NCBI RefSeq assembly: GCF_018446385.1
Contig: NC_055989.1
Coordinates: forward strand, 130,723,004-130,787,003
Reading direction: 5' to 3'
Length of the DNA stretch: 64,000 nucleotides
From: Zingiber officinale
Lineage: Eukaryota > Streptophyta > Magnoliopsida > Zingiberales > Zingiberaceae
Shown: in pieces, positions 46,578-59,097 of the stretch
Numbering within the stretch: the stretch's first letter is position 1
Layout: each line of letters opens with the position of its first letter
Program-made: the position numbers and the translations under genes
The notes under the pieces: generated by a model
Databases searched by the model: none
What the model saw: the letters and a program-made list of their open reading frames with translations, nothing else
What the model was told of the DNA's origin: nothing

Positions 46578-49194
46578 CTACTTGTGGTGGGAATCCTGAT
46601 GATGCTGCAAAACCATTGTCGATGATGATGGATTGTTCGATGGCAGGTGATGGTTTATTCCTGCTGCTGATCCTTCACCGATCCGAATGGGTCTGTTGTT
46701 GCTCGCCATGAAGTTGTAGATGAAGCCTTCTCCATTGCTGCTGCTTCTTGCATACTGCATCAACATCGATAAGCCAACAGCTGAGTTAAGGTTCGCGGAG
46801 TGGCTAGTTGATCAGGGCGAATCAAAATTGAACTAAAACCGAATCGAACTGCACAAACTCTACACCGAAAGCCCTACAGAAATTGAAATTTGATCAGTGT
46901 AACTAGTTTTGAAGAAAATATACTACAAACAAAGACGTGTAGTTGCCATTTAAAAGGTTACTTTGTGATCTATAACCTTTAACCGAACATGTTTGAGAAG
47001 AAAACGAAACGAAACTGAAAAATCTTTGGTCTGATTCGAAACAAACAATGAAATCCTTAATCAGCTTAGCTTAAATGCAATAAAGGGACACAAACAGCAT
47101 AGTGTTCTATTCGAGGAAGCTTACTGGAATGGAGGTAGGAAAATTCAAGGGGCCTGGAGTGAACTGGAATGGCGAGGAAAGTCGAGCATTCATGTGGGCC
47201 GGCGGCCGGAACTGGAATAGAGAGTTGATGTGGCCATTGCAGTGTGGGATGCTGCTAGTGTTGTATTTCTCCTCGGGCAGCTTGAACTTGTCGTCAAACT
47301 AGTAGAAATAACACTAACATTAACTGGCACCGGCAAGCAAAACAGGATGTTGGCAGGCAACTAATTATATCGTTTTCTTTAGCATAGTATATACCTTTGA
47401 TTTAGTGTTTCTGTTCCACTGGGACTCGAAGATCGCTGGTTCAGTAGCACTGCCCCTTGATCCTGATCCCCCCAAACTCAAGTCAAGATTGTGTTCGAGC
47501 TGGCCATGGCTTGCTGCAAGACGTTTATTCTACAATTACTTTTTTGATAACTTGGCTAACGAGAGGAACATTTTCGCTTGGCTCCTAAGTTCGCTTCGTT
47601 TGAAAATGCAAGTTTGGCATTCAAGTTTGTAATCAAATGGATATCTACCTCTCATAAGTCGCGCTAGTCAACTTACAAATGAAAATTGCCACAAACCACA
47701 AAATGGACAAAATTGGGGGTAGTGAAAATTCTCAGTCGAGGCAGACTAAAGTAGTCGCTTGGAAAAACTTACTGGATGCACTGAACTCCTCCTTATAGAT
47801 GCTAGGATCGAAGTTTGTCGCGGCATCCTTTCCATTGCATTTGATTGCCGCCTTGTCATAAGCTCTGAAATTTTCAAATAAAGACCACACTCAAACAGCA
47901 AAAAACACCCTAAAAAAGATGAGATTTTCAGGTACCTCGCAGCTTCAATTTCGGTGTCAAAAAGACCAAGATACACATATCTGAGATCACAAACAACAAT
48001 ATGTTTATCGTAACATGAACACAGACAGAACTCCGATGAAACATAAGAAAGAACTGAAGCATAGAAGAAAGTATACTTTTTACCAAGAAACTGCCCCATT
48101 CTTGCTTCCCACTTGCCGCATTTGTGCAAGGTCACTCCCCGGTACTTGGAGCTTCCTCTAGGATAGCTCGTGCTCTCGCGTCGAAGAGCATGAACAAACT
48201 CTTCCTTAGTGAGATTGCTCATCTTGCAATAAGCCAACAAAGAAACTTCAGTTTTCCAGTTTAAGTTCATCAAACTGTATGGTCACTGAAAGTAGCCATA
48301 ATCCATATGAGCATCCCTCTTGCACCCCCACCTGTTCTTGACCACCCATGTAATCGTCCAGATTGAAGTTAATATCTGCTTCTAGTCCCCGAAACTTGAT
48401 CGCAGCTCGGTCGTACGCCCTGCACTGTGATCTCTTTAGATAAAGAATCAATCAATGAAGCAACAAAAAGCAGAGTACACGAATCAAACCTTGCCGCAGC
48501 ATGTGCAGTATCAAATCCACCTACAGAGAACAACAAATCAGCAAGCTTCAACATTTAGGGTTTCGATCCCAAAACAAGAAACAGAGCAAAATCTTTCAAC
48601 CATTTCATGGATACATACCGAGGTAAACTTGCTTTCCACAATCCCTGCAAAGCAATCCAGAATAGCCTCAAAGTGTTGAATTGAATCCAAATTCTAAAAA
48701 TCCAATCATTGGTTAGGGTTTGCAGACGTGGAAAAGGAGGAAGAAACTAACCAGATATGGGATTCCCATCGGCCGGTCCGTCGGTAGAAGGTGACGCCCC
48801 GGAACTGAGAGCTCCTCGACCGCGGACCTCGCCGGCTCTTCTTCATGGCCTGGGGCTCCTCCGCCGCCCTGCAGACCACGACCGGCTCCGACGACGAACC
48901 ATCCCCTCCCTCCGGAAAGAACTGGCGGGTGGTCATGACGTAGGGTTCTGGTTCGGCGGCGGAACTCTCGTCGCGGCGGCAGGAGATGGAGAACCCGAAG
49001 ATTCTCATGGCGGCGGGGCCGGCTTCGGGTTCCCCCTCCTCGAAAGCGTCCGCCTCGGAGCCGGAGGAGGCGCAACCATCGGGCCTCGTTTGTTCCTCCT
49101 CTCCGCCGCCCGCGGAGGCCGTACTAGAGGAACGGGAACCGCCGCCGCTCTCCTCCCCAGCGGCCAGCTCGTTGAGATTCCACTTCCCATCCAT
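46578..49194 (-). CDS. AP2: euAP2 (APETALA2/TOE-type) transcription factor, miR172 target
   Basis: A nuclear DNA-binding regulator of flowering time and floral organ identity. Ten exons splice in phase: 48752-49194, 48619-48644 (26 bp), 48490-48520 (31 bp), 48332-48419, 48077-48222, 47936-47980 (45 bp), 47773-47864, 47395-47513, 47125-47298, 46578-46754; product 446 residues. Order of parts: N-terminal WNLNEL (5-10), RIFGFSI (64-70), TRQFFP (89-94), basic nuclear signal [11 protein letters not shown] (118-128), first AP2 domain about 129-186, linker [11 protein letters not shown], second AP2 domain about 221-277, EAR-like repression motif LDLSL (300-304), and a C-terminal coding miR172 site. 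Two AP2 domains with this linker and the miR172 site define the euAP2 group; which member (AP2, TOE, SNB/IDS1-like) cannot be told. Exon 1 is strongly GC-rich. All borders are GT-AG. The gene appears intact. Confidence 0.95.
46590..46610 (-). promoter_or_regulatory. miR172 target site
   Basis: On the minus (mRNA) strand the last exon contains TTGCAGCATCATCAGGATTCC. This matches the conserved miR172 site of AP2-type genes (TGCAGCATCATCAGGATTC core), about 20 bases before the stop. miR172 silences these mRNAs by translation block and cleavage. Confidence 0.95.
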
Positions 49195-50455
49195 CTCGAT
49201 TTACCTCCGACAAAAAAATCGCACCTTTTAACCCTACCTCCTCCCCAAGATCCACTCCCTGCTCCACCTATCTCCTCCCTACCAAATCAAACCATTTTGC
49301 CATCTAAAGATCGACACCATCCAAGAACAGAACAGAAAAAACCTAAGCAAGCGCAGCATCTTCTACTCAAAAACCCAAAGGTAGCAGCTTTACCAAACAT
49401 TTTTGCCATTAAAGATCAACAACGTCGAAGAAACAAATCCAAACAGGAGAAGGAGCATTCATTACCATCTTGCGTTGAAAAAGGCAACCTCAGCAAGGGA
49501 TGCTTTCCACCTTTAGGCGGTTACCGCCTTCTGATACGCCTCTTCTGTTCTTCCATCCTGCTTTCCATCTTTATACGATGATTCCTTTTGGCGTCTGCAG
49601 CTCCTGTCACCTCAGTGTGACTCAACAGCTCCCACACCACTTTTCTCTCTGATGGTGGAATATGGGGAAAAGGAAGTGGGTGAATGGTTTCTTCCTTACT
49701 ATTGCCATCCCACATTAACCAAATCGAAAAAGCTCGGTGAATGTCTCATCGACATAGTTGCAGGACAGTGACTGGTTACCTTCCCTCCCTCCTACTCTCA
49801 ATCATCTCTGAGAGAACTCCTCTTTCTCTTACCCTAATCGTGCCATTTCCTTTTCTGCACCTTTTCATCCATCACTCGGTGAGTTTGAATTGGAGTACTC
49901 CATTGAAGGAGCTTCAATTTTTTTCTCTTCTTTTTGCAAAAATCTCTGCAACTATAACTCTCATATAATCCAAAAAAAACTACATGGTAGATTCAACGAG
50001 TAACACCAAATTAAGACCTCTCCTTTTAACCAATACAAAAATCCCAACTTTACAAAGATGCTTGTTTGGGGAATCCAAGAGCAATTATTAACCCCAAGCA
50101 TCATGGACAATAAGCAGACAAAAGTGAAAAAGAAATAGATAGAAAAAAAAAACTATCACTTAGTACATTGAATTAATTGTCTCTTTCTCTTCTTTTTAGC
50201 AAATATCTAACCTTACTTTGAGCTAATGACACAATTAGCACTGGTTTCCTTGTCCCGCCATTTAACTTTGATCTCCATTGGACAAGGGATTGGTTGAGTG
50301 TCACATTGCATTGTAATTGTTTGAGGAAATGTTCGAGTTGTTCTTTAATGCTTGCTTCCACCACCAAACAATATAGATAGAGATGTGGATGGGGAATAAA
50401 CTGGGAGGAAAGGGAAACATTTCCAAATATATTGCAAGCCAAGACTAATAGAAGT
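49195..50455. other. Upstream region of the AP2 gene
   Basis: It contains the 5' leader and probably the promoter. The pyrimidine-rich stretch 49195-49400 and the region to about 49700 may be transcribed, perhaps with a leader intron, but no start can be fixed. No other gene is seen. Confidence 0.5.
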
Positions 50456-50474
50456 GCGTCAAGCTTTTACTTAT

Positions 50475-50683
50475 TGTGGCAAAAGACGAATACGTTCGTC
50501 CCCAGTGCCCCCGCCAACCTGTCTCAAGGCCAATACGGAGGAGGTAAATCACGGGCGGCTACTAGCCTTTGGAATAGTGACTAGCACATAAGAGAGGTAT
50601 TTACCTCGGTAAAGCCGAGATTCGAACCCCAGATCTCATTGTGACAACACCTCATGCGCTAGCCACTAGACCCATCCGAAGGG
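50475..50683 (-). mobile_element. SINE (family 1), copy with long target duplication
   Basis: On the minus strand it starts with a tRNA-like head: GGATGGGTCTAGTGGCTAGCG (A-box region), then GGTTCGAATCTCG (B box). It ends in GACGAACGTATTCGTCTTTTGCC. It is 209 bp long and flanked by 19-bp direct repeats (50456-50474 and 50684-50702, GCGTCAAGCTT..ACTTAT, two mismatches). A Pol III-type promoter and long target duplications define a SINE. It sits about 1.3 kb upstream of the AP2 start codon. Confidence 0.9.
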
Positions 50684-50799
50684 GCGTCAAGCTTCCACTT
50701 ATGGTATAAGGTAAAGATGGTCAATCAATAGCCATTATTGTTTACCGTTATGTTTTAGTGGAAATTACTATCAAATAAGAATAATTTTGTAAAAAGTAA

Positions 50800-50935
50800 A
50801 ATCTATTCTGACAGTCATCCCACGACTTCCTCCCATCATTAGGAGAAAGTAAATTAGGAAATCAAAATTAACCGTCACATAAGAAAGGAATTCCTCGGAC
50901 TTTACCGGGATTTGACCCTTTCTCAATTCTATAAA
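50800..50935 (-). mobile_element. Possible degenerate SINE related to family 1
   Basis: On the minus strand GGGTCAAATCCCGGTAAAG and then CCTTTCTTATGTGACGG parallel the B-box and body blocks of the SINE at 50475-50683. The head is not recognisable and I see no target duplication. Confidence 0.4.
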
Positions 50936-50944
50936 TCTATTAAG

Positions 50945-53370
50945 TGATAACTGATGCGACGATAGAAGGAGGCACACCTAACATGGGGTCAATTGCTAAG
51001 ATGGAGGTCAAAGTCAAAGGGGTCAATGCTCAGGTGTCAAATGATCGAACGGAGGATAATTGCGATGACCGGTCGGGACGGTCAGGGCTCGACCAGCGGG
51101 AGGCATGTCCAAACCGACTACCCATCTAGCTCAGGATGATACGTAAGACATCTGACGCTCAGTACGAAGTAGCAGGACGCCAAAGGAGACCGGATAACTT
51201 ATCCGAATGGAGGAGGGCATGTTACTACACAGTCACCACACAGAAGAGCAACTAAGGTTGACAGAGTGGAGGGGTCCCGGCCGAGCGGCTACCCCGCTCG
51301 GCCAAGCAACGGGACCTGGTAAAGGACAAAGCAGAATCCTGACTGAGCGGCTATCCTGCTCGGCCAAGAAACGAGACCACTATAGTATCTCTTGATATCC
51401 TTTTGGGAGATAGTGTTGCTGACACGAGGCATGGTCAACAGGTAGATCATACGGAGGAAGCTTCTACTGTCTTGTCAAGGATATGCATGCCTTGTTAAGG
51501 TATAGTATTAGAGGTACTTTCCTAACAGGTCTCTTTATAGGATGTATTGGAGAACGCACCCATGTCTCGAGGAGTGTGCACGTCATCCACCAGGACTCTA
51601 TATAAAGGGGGGTCCATCACCAGCGGAGCGGAGGTATGCGTTATTACTGTTTAGTGCTAGTTCTACTGTTGCTCTACTTCTTCTACAGTTCCAGTGACTG
51701 ACTTGAGCGTCGGAGGGTCAACGCCGGAAACCTCTTCCCTGGCTTAGCACTGACGTTACTTGTTTTGCAGAGCGGAGCAAGGTCTACAGCCGGTCAACGA
51801 ATCTGCCACATCCCAGCTTTCCACCTTTGCGCTTTCGGACAGGATCATTTTAGCGTCGTCTGTGGAAATGTAGCATGTATACGAACGAGAAGATAGAGGA
51901 CGATGGATGATGAACGATTCACAATAGTGACGCTAACGCAAGAGGAGCTCGATATGCTATACAAGGCCGAGCAACAAAAATAGTGGAGCAGCAGCAACAA
52001 CAGGCGCTGGTTGAGCGCCAAGCGCAGGAATCCGCGACATCAGCTGTCGGCCGACCAGCTGAACACGAAGACCGAGCAGACCAAATATCCACTTGAGGGA
52101 AGAACAAGAAGCCGACTAGCACGTATGAGGAAGTGCCTGATGCGCCGATCTCCTTCCATCGGGCGCTGTTCAAGATCTCATCGAAGGAAAGGGGTCGAAC
52201 GGATAGGGATCAGGGATCTTTATCGGACGATGCGCCCGTTCGGAATGCAAGGAAAGGGAAGGCACCGAGGGATGATGATTCGCTCGATCGGATCAATCAA
52301 CAATTTTCATAAGAGATTCTGAACGATCCCCTGCCCCAGCAGTATACTCCACTAGAGATTAGAGAATACAACGGATCTACCGACCCGGATGATCATCTGG
52401 TCAAATTTAACAAGGCGGTCACACTTCACCAGTACACTGATGGGGGTGAAGTGTTAGGTTGTCCTCACAACTCTCTCTAGATCGGTGCAACATTGGTTCA
52501 AGAGACTGCCGATCGGCTCCATCCACAACTTCAAGGACTTCCGAGCGGCATTCCTACACCATTTTGCCAGCAACCGTCGCCACCAAAAGACGAGTTTGAA
52601 CTTGTTCTCGCTAAAGCAAGGGCCCAGAGAAGCACTGAGGGCCCACATTCAACACTTTAATTAGGTGGCAATGGACATCCCAGTGATCTCCTCAGATGTA
52701 TTGGTGAACACCTTCATCCAGGGACTGACCGAGGGGGAATTCTTCTGATCGCTGATTCAGAAGCCGCTGAGGAACTTTGACCACTTGCAAAGGAAGACAA
52801 CCAAGTACATAAATGTGGAAGAAGCTCAAGCGGCCAGAAGAAGGGAAGTGTCGGTCGAACCCGCCGCAGCACCTAAGCGGCATTCGTCAAGTAGCCATTA
52901 GCCTTCCAAGGGGCCTCGATCGGGAGGTGCGCAGCCACATAACGAGCCAAGGACACATGTCATGCAACATATGTCGTCCGGTCACCCATAAGTCGCAAAA
53001 GGAAAAGTGTGGACGCCAATGTTCTGCTCCTTCCACCAGTCGACGACGCACAACACAAAGGATTGCTATGACCAAACGCTAAGAGCTAGCAGGCTAGCTT
53101 CATAGGGATATCATCGCCGATCCCCATCTCTCGATCGGTGACACAGACACTGATCAGCCTGGCGAAGGGAGGAAGAAAGGGCGATGGCTGAACCACACCC
53201 TTATCAACCTCAGAGGGGGCACAACCGGAGTCCTGCCCGAGCCTTTGTCGAGCGGAGCAGACCTTTAGTTCAAGAGGAGGAGAACAGGAGCAACGCTGCT
53301 CAGGGAAAAATAGGAATGATCGTTGGTGGGCCCAAGCGGCGATGATTCCAACTAGGCAAGGAAGTCGCTG
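50945..53370 (+). mobile_element. Gypsy element 3 (LTR and gag only)
   Basis: An LTR of about 0.9 kb (about 50945-51846, TATATAAAGG at 51599-51608) ends at GATCA and is followed by TTTAGCGTCGTCTGTGG, the same primer-site type as in the other gypsy copies. A decayed gag then runs to 53370, where another LTR element begins. No pol is present in the window; it may continue beyond the right edge, after that element. Confidence 0.8.
51948..53370 (+). pseudogene. gag remnant of gypsy element 3
   Basis: Readable parts include WFKRLPIGSIHNFKDFRAAF, FASNRRHQKTSLNLFSLKQG, NTFIQGLTEGEFF and KYINVEEAQAARRREVS, then a Cys/His cluster MFCSFHQSTTHNTKDCYD near 53020-53070. Stops interrupt at several places, for example near 52660 and 52748. 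The protein is close to gag of elements 1 and 2. Confidence 0.8.
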
Positions 53371-53499
53371 TTGGTGCAACCTTAGGTCAAGGTTGACCTG
53401 GTTGACCCGACTCGAGTTGACCTGACTCGAGTTGTATTTTGATGTTTGACGAAAACAGAAGAGTTGTATTTTGATGGGAGATTGTTGGTGCAACCTTAT

Positions 53500-55907
53500 T
53501 GTTGGTTGCTACTCGGAAAACCTATAGGTTCCACTGTACAAAAATTTTGTACAAAGATCTGAACCTTTTCCTAGCTACCATGTGTTCTTTTAAATTAAAT
53601 TTTTGATCGCCTGCGGAACTTAACACGTTTGATCCAAAACTTAATCTATTTGTTCTTTTAGGTTTTGACTTGGATCTCCTGCGGAACTTAACACGTTCGA
53701 CCCAAGTCTCCTTAAGTTATTAATTCCATTAAATATTAATTTCCATAAAAGGTTCCCAGTACTGACGTGGCGAGGCACATGGCCTTCTTGGATATGGGAG
53801 CAACCACCACCGACTAGACAAAACCTTTTATAGAAAGCTAATATTTAATTTCCTAAAATAACTTTAGGTTAACCAAAGAGAACAATCAAATCACAAGGAA
53901 AAGAAAGAAACAAAAGAACACAACATCGAAAAACATATTCGAAATTCTAGAACGTAAGCCTCTTGTATTTGGTATTATTTCCATAAATAACTAGCATGAT
54001 GTGGAAATAAAAATTACTAGTTATACCTTGTAGAAAACCTCTTGATCTTCTACCGTATTCCTCTTCTAACCTCGGACGTTGTGTGGGCAACGATCTTCCG
54101 AGATGAGAAACCACCAACCACCTTCTTCTCCTCCAAGCAAGGTTCGGCCACAAAGGAAAAACTTCACCAAGGAGGAAAAACAAAATACTAACCAAGCTCC
54201 AAGAGATGCTAGCTTTCTCTCCTTCTTCTTCTTCTTCTCCGAGTAGTATCCGGCCACCACAAGAGCTCCAATGGAAAAGGGAGATTCGGCCACCACAAGG
54301 GGAAGAGAGGGAGAGGATGGCCGGCCACACCAAGGAACAAAAGAGGGAGAGAAATAATAGAGGTTGTGTCTCATGAAGGCACCCTCACCCCTTCTTTTAT
54401 ATTCCTTTGCCTAGGCAAATTAGGAAATTTAATTACAATAAAATTTCCTCAATTTCCTTGACATGATTTAATTTAGAAAAAATAAAATAAAATTTCCAAA
54501 TCAAACTTCAATGGCCGGCCACATCATTGGAGAACAAATTGGACAAGTTTTAATCAACAATTAAAACTTCCTAATTTGTTTCCGGAAATTTTAAAAAATA
54601 AAATTTCTCTTTTAAAATCTCTTCATGGTTGATAAAAGGAAATTTCTATAATTTTAATTTTATCAACATGTGAATAATTTTTAAAGAGAAAATAAAACAT
54701 CTCTCTAATCTACAAATAAGGAAAGAGATCTAATCTCTTTCTTTAATCTTTTGTAGATCTTTTACAAGAGAAATATTTTTTTTTAATTCTCTTTAAATTA
54801 TATCTTCCACATAATAATAAAAATTAAAATTAAATTTCTTTTTTAATTTAATTTGGCCGGCCCCACTAGCTTGGGTTCAAGCTAGGGCCGGCCACCCAAA
54901 TTCATACCTAGGCCTGCCCTAGCTTGATCCCAAGCTAGCTTGGCTGGCCCCTATTGGGTGGGTATAGAAGGTGGGTATATGTGGGTATAGAACTCTATAA
55001 ATAAGAGGCTACGATAGGGACCGAGAGGAGGAATTGGTTTTGGTCTCCCGATAAAATTAAGCATCCCGTGTTCGCCCCGAACACACAACTTAATTTTATC
55101 AATGATAATTCATTCCACTAGAGAACTATCATTAAACTACCGCACCAATCCCAAATTACATTTTTGGGCTCCTTCTTATTATGAGTGTGTTAGTCTCCTT
55201 GTATTTAAGATATCGAATGTCCACTAATTAAGTGAGTTACTGACAACTCATTTAATTAATATCTAAGTCCAAGAGTAGTACCACTCAACCTTATTATCAT
55301 GTCGGACTAAGTCCACCTGCAGGGTTTAACATGACAATCTTTATGAGCTCCTCTTGAGGACATTATCAACCTAGTATCTCTAGGACACAATTTCCTTCTA
55401 TAATCAACAACACACACTATAAGTGATATCATTTCCCAACTTATCGGGTTTATTGATTCAACGAACTAAATCTCACCCATTGATAAATTAAAGAAATAAA
55501 TATCAAATATATGTGTTTGTTATTACATTAGGATTAAGAGCACACACTTCCATAATAACTGAGGTCTTTGTTTCTTTATAAAGTCAGTATAAAAGAAACG
55601 ACCTCATATGGTCCTACTCAATACACTCTGAGTGTACTAGTGTAATTATACAATCAAGATAAACTGATACTTAATTATACTACGACCTTCTAATGGTTTG
55701 TTCCTTTCCATTTTGGTCGTGAGCCACTGTTTATAATTTATAAGGTACTGATAACATCATCTTCTGTATGTGACACCACATACTATGTTATCTACAATAT
55801 AAATTAATTGAACAACTACAAACAAATGTAGATAATTTGACCAAATGTGATTCTTTATTCAAAACAAATGTTTACAAAAGCTTAGGCTTTCAGTATACAC
55901 TCCAACA
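53500..55907 (-). repeat. 3' LTR of copia element
   Basis: TGTTGGTTGC...CTCCAACA, 2408 bp, with a minus-strand TATAAAAG at 54394-54401. It differs from the other LTR at scattered positions, around the GGCCACCACAAG stretch (54270-54320) and by an extra copy of a short GGTGGGTATA repeat near 54957. Confidence 0.93.
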
Positions 55908-55918
55908 ATCTCCCACTT
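55908..55918 (-). other. Polypurine tract of copia element
   Basis: AAGTGGGAGAT on the minus strand abuts the 3' LTR and would prime plus-strand DNA synthesis. Confidence 0.8.
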
Positions 55919-55928
55919 ATACTAATGA

Positions 55929-58900
55929 CTAAGCTGCCATATCTTCTACCATACATCTGATTCCCATTCCCTCCACATGCCGATCGAAAGCTTTCGCCGG
56001 AAGGGCCTTAGTGAAAGGATCTGCCAGGTTATCCGCTGATGCAATCTTGGCGATGACAACTTCTCCTCGCTTCATGATATCTCGTATCAGGTGGTACTTG
56101 CGCTCTATATGTTTACTTGCCTTATGAGCTCGTGGTTCCTTCGAGTTTGCAACTGCACCGCTATTATCACAATAAATTGTGATGATTTTGGGCAAACCAG
56201 GAATCACATCTAAGTCCATTAGAAAGTTCCTGAGCCATACTGCTTCTTTAGCTGCCTCAGAGGCTGCTACATACTCAGCTTCCATGGTTGAGTCCGAAAC
56301 GCATTTCTGCTTAACACTCCTCTATGAAATGGCTCCACCTCCTAAAGTAAACACATAGCCTGATGTAGACTTACTGTTATCCCTATCTGATTGGAAATCT
56401 GAATCCGTGCAACCCACAGGGAGCAGATCGTCTGCCTGGTAAACTAGCATATAATCTCTAGTCCTTCTCAGGTACTTTAATATATGGTTTACCGCAGTCC
56501 AATGTCCTTGTCCAGGATTACTCTGATATCTGCTGACCATGCCCACGGTAAAACAGATATCAGGTCTCGTACATAGCATTGCATACATTAGGCTTCCTAC
56601 AGCCGAAGCATAAGGAACTGCTTTCATGTCCTCTATCTCTTTCGACGTCTTTGGAGACATCTCTTTAGATAGAACTATTCCATGTCTAAAAGGTAAGAAA
56701 CCTTTCTTGGAATCCTGCATACTAAAACGAGCAAGGATTGTATCTATATATGAAGCTTGGGACAGACACAACATTCTTTTCTTACGATCCCTTATCACTT
56801 TGATCCCAAGAATGTGTGCACAATCTCCTAAGTCCTTCATATCAAATTGTTTGGACAACCATACCCTTACGTCCGATAATACCTTGACATTGTTGCCAAT
56901 TAACAAAATATCATCTACGTATAGTACAAGAAATACCACCACGTTTCCGTTACACTTCTTATATACACAAGACTCATCCGAACTTTGAATAAATCCATAT
57001 GACTGGATTACTTCATTAAACCGGATGTTCCAAGACCTTGAAGCTTGCTTCAGTCCATAAATGGACCGATTGAGCTTGCACACTAGATGCTCTTTGCCTT
57101 TTTCAATGAACCCTTCTGGTTGCTTCATATGGATGTTCTCTTCAAGACTTCCATTAAGGAAAGCTGTCTTGACATCCATTTGTCAAATCTCATAATCCAT
57201 ATGAGCAGCAATGGATAAGAGTATCCGGATAGACTTAAGCATGGCTACCGGTGAAAAGGTTTCCTAATAATCGATTCCCTCTTTCTGAGTGTACCCTTTC
57301 GCAACAAGCCTAGCTTTGAAGGTTTCTACCTTCCCGTCTGTCCTTCTTTTCCTTTTGTAGATCCACTTGCATCCAACAGCTTTTACACCATCAGGTGGTT
57401 CTACAAGCTCCCAGACCTTATTAGAGTACATAGACTCAATTTCAGAATTCATCGCCTTTTGCCAAGATGTTGCATCTATATCTTGGAGTGCTTCATCATA
57501 TGTTCGTGGATCAGGTTCATGTTTACCCGGGATCAAGTCCGAAGACTCTCCCAAAAACATGAATCTCTCAGGCTTCCTCACAACCCTCCCACTACGACGA
57601 GGCACTGTCTGTGGTTGTGTATCATGTGTGACACGTGTTGCAGTCTCTTGTGGTACTTCATCTTGTACTGTTGGTACTGAAGTAGACGTGTCCTCTCTAA
57701 GTTCTTCTAAAACAATTTTACTACTGGGCTTGTGATCCATTATATAGTCTTCTTCTAAAAACTGGGCATTGGTGCTAACAATGACCTTCTGGTCTTTAGG
57801 ACTATAAAATAAACCTCCTTTCGTTCCTTTGGGATATCCCACAAACACGCGAACTTCTGTACGAGATTCTAACTTATCAGCATCTGGTTTCAGCACATGT
57901 GCTGGACTACCCCAAATCCGAATATGTCTTAGACTGGGTTTTCGCCCATTCCACAATTCTATGGGAGTAGAAGAAACTGATTTAGAAGGTATTAAGTTCA
58001 GAACGTATACTGCTGTTTCCAGAGCATATCCCCAAAACGAATTTGGTAATTCTGAATAACTCATCATTGATCTAACCATCTCCATAAGAGTCCTATTCCT
58101 TCGCTCTACCACACCATTCTGCTGGGGTGTTCCAGTGCGGACAATTGGGATTGAATCCGGCCTCGATAAGTAATTTCTAAACTCTCCTAAGAGGTATTCG
58201 CCACCACGATCAGATCGTAGTGTCTTGATACTTTTACCTAATCGTTTTTCCACATCAGCCTTGTATTCTTTGAACTTATCAAAGCACTCGGACTTGCGGC
58301 GCATTAGGTAAATATATCCATATCTTGAATAATCATCTATGAAAGAGACAAAATATTCAAAACCTCCTCTTGCCTGGACAGACATAGGACCACACAAATC
58401 AGAGTGAACCAATTCTAACACTTCTTTGGCTCTATACCCCTTGGCCTTGAACGGCCTCTTGGTCATTTTACCTTCTAAGCAAGATTCACAAGTTGGAAAA
58501 TTTTCCAACTCTAATGAACTCAAAAGTCCATCGGCTATAAGCCTCTGAATCCTACTTAAGTTAATATGACCAAGCCTTAGATGCCAAAGATATGCTTGGT
58601 TCATTTATGAAGGTTCTTTTCTCTTATTTGAATTAGAAGATGAGTTATAAATTTCCATGTTTTGATTTGTGGAAGAAATTGGATTTAAAATATACAAATT
58701 GCCAACTAATGCACCAGAACAGATAATCACTTTATTTCTTTTAATAACTACATCGTTACTGAAAAAAACTGAATATCCATCTAAAAACAGTTTAGAAACT
58801 GAAATTAAATTCTTTCTAAAACTGGGTACATAAAGACAATTTCTTAAAACTAAATTTCTATTTCTACTAAAAGATAAGTAGACGTCTCCCACTGCAACAA

Positions 58901-59060
58901 CTGCCACCTTAGTAGCATTGCCCATGTAGACGGTAATCTCCCCTTCAGATAGTCGTCGGGTTTCCTGGAACCCCTACAAGGAATTACAGACATGATCAGT
59001 GGCTCCCGTATCTACACACCAGGTGCTGGTAGATAACACCGCTAAACATGTTTCAACAAC
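55929..59060 (-). pseudogene. copia pol: protease, integrase, RT, RNase H
   Basis: One continuous frame runs from the protease to the natural stop at 55929, broken only by five stop codons: TAG 58974, TAA 58605, TAG 57264, TGA 57183, TAG 56322 (lowest base). Protease: WCVDTGATDH near 59000. Integrase: HLRLGH...CESC zinc finger, HSDLCGP, RSDRGGEYL and TPQQNGVVERRNRTL with the catalytic acids. RT: DVKTAFLNG, EGFI and the YVDDILLIG box near 56920. RNase H: STSGYVFTLGGG, MEAEYVAASEA and IYCDNSGA. Apart from the stops the domains look complete. Confidence 0.92.
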
Positions 59061-59097
59061 TAGAGCATGAGATATACCTTTGTTTTGGTTCCTACGA

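Noticed and set aside
48757..49581. A 274-residue plus-strand frame opposite AP2 exon 1.
   Set aside because: It is the shadow of the GC-rich AP2 first exon and continues into low-complexity leader. The minus-strand frame has the family motifs.
53947..54374. Frames of 102-128 residues in the copia LTR (again at 61410-61838).
   Set aside because: They lie inside LTRs, repeat in both copies and show no domain.
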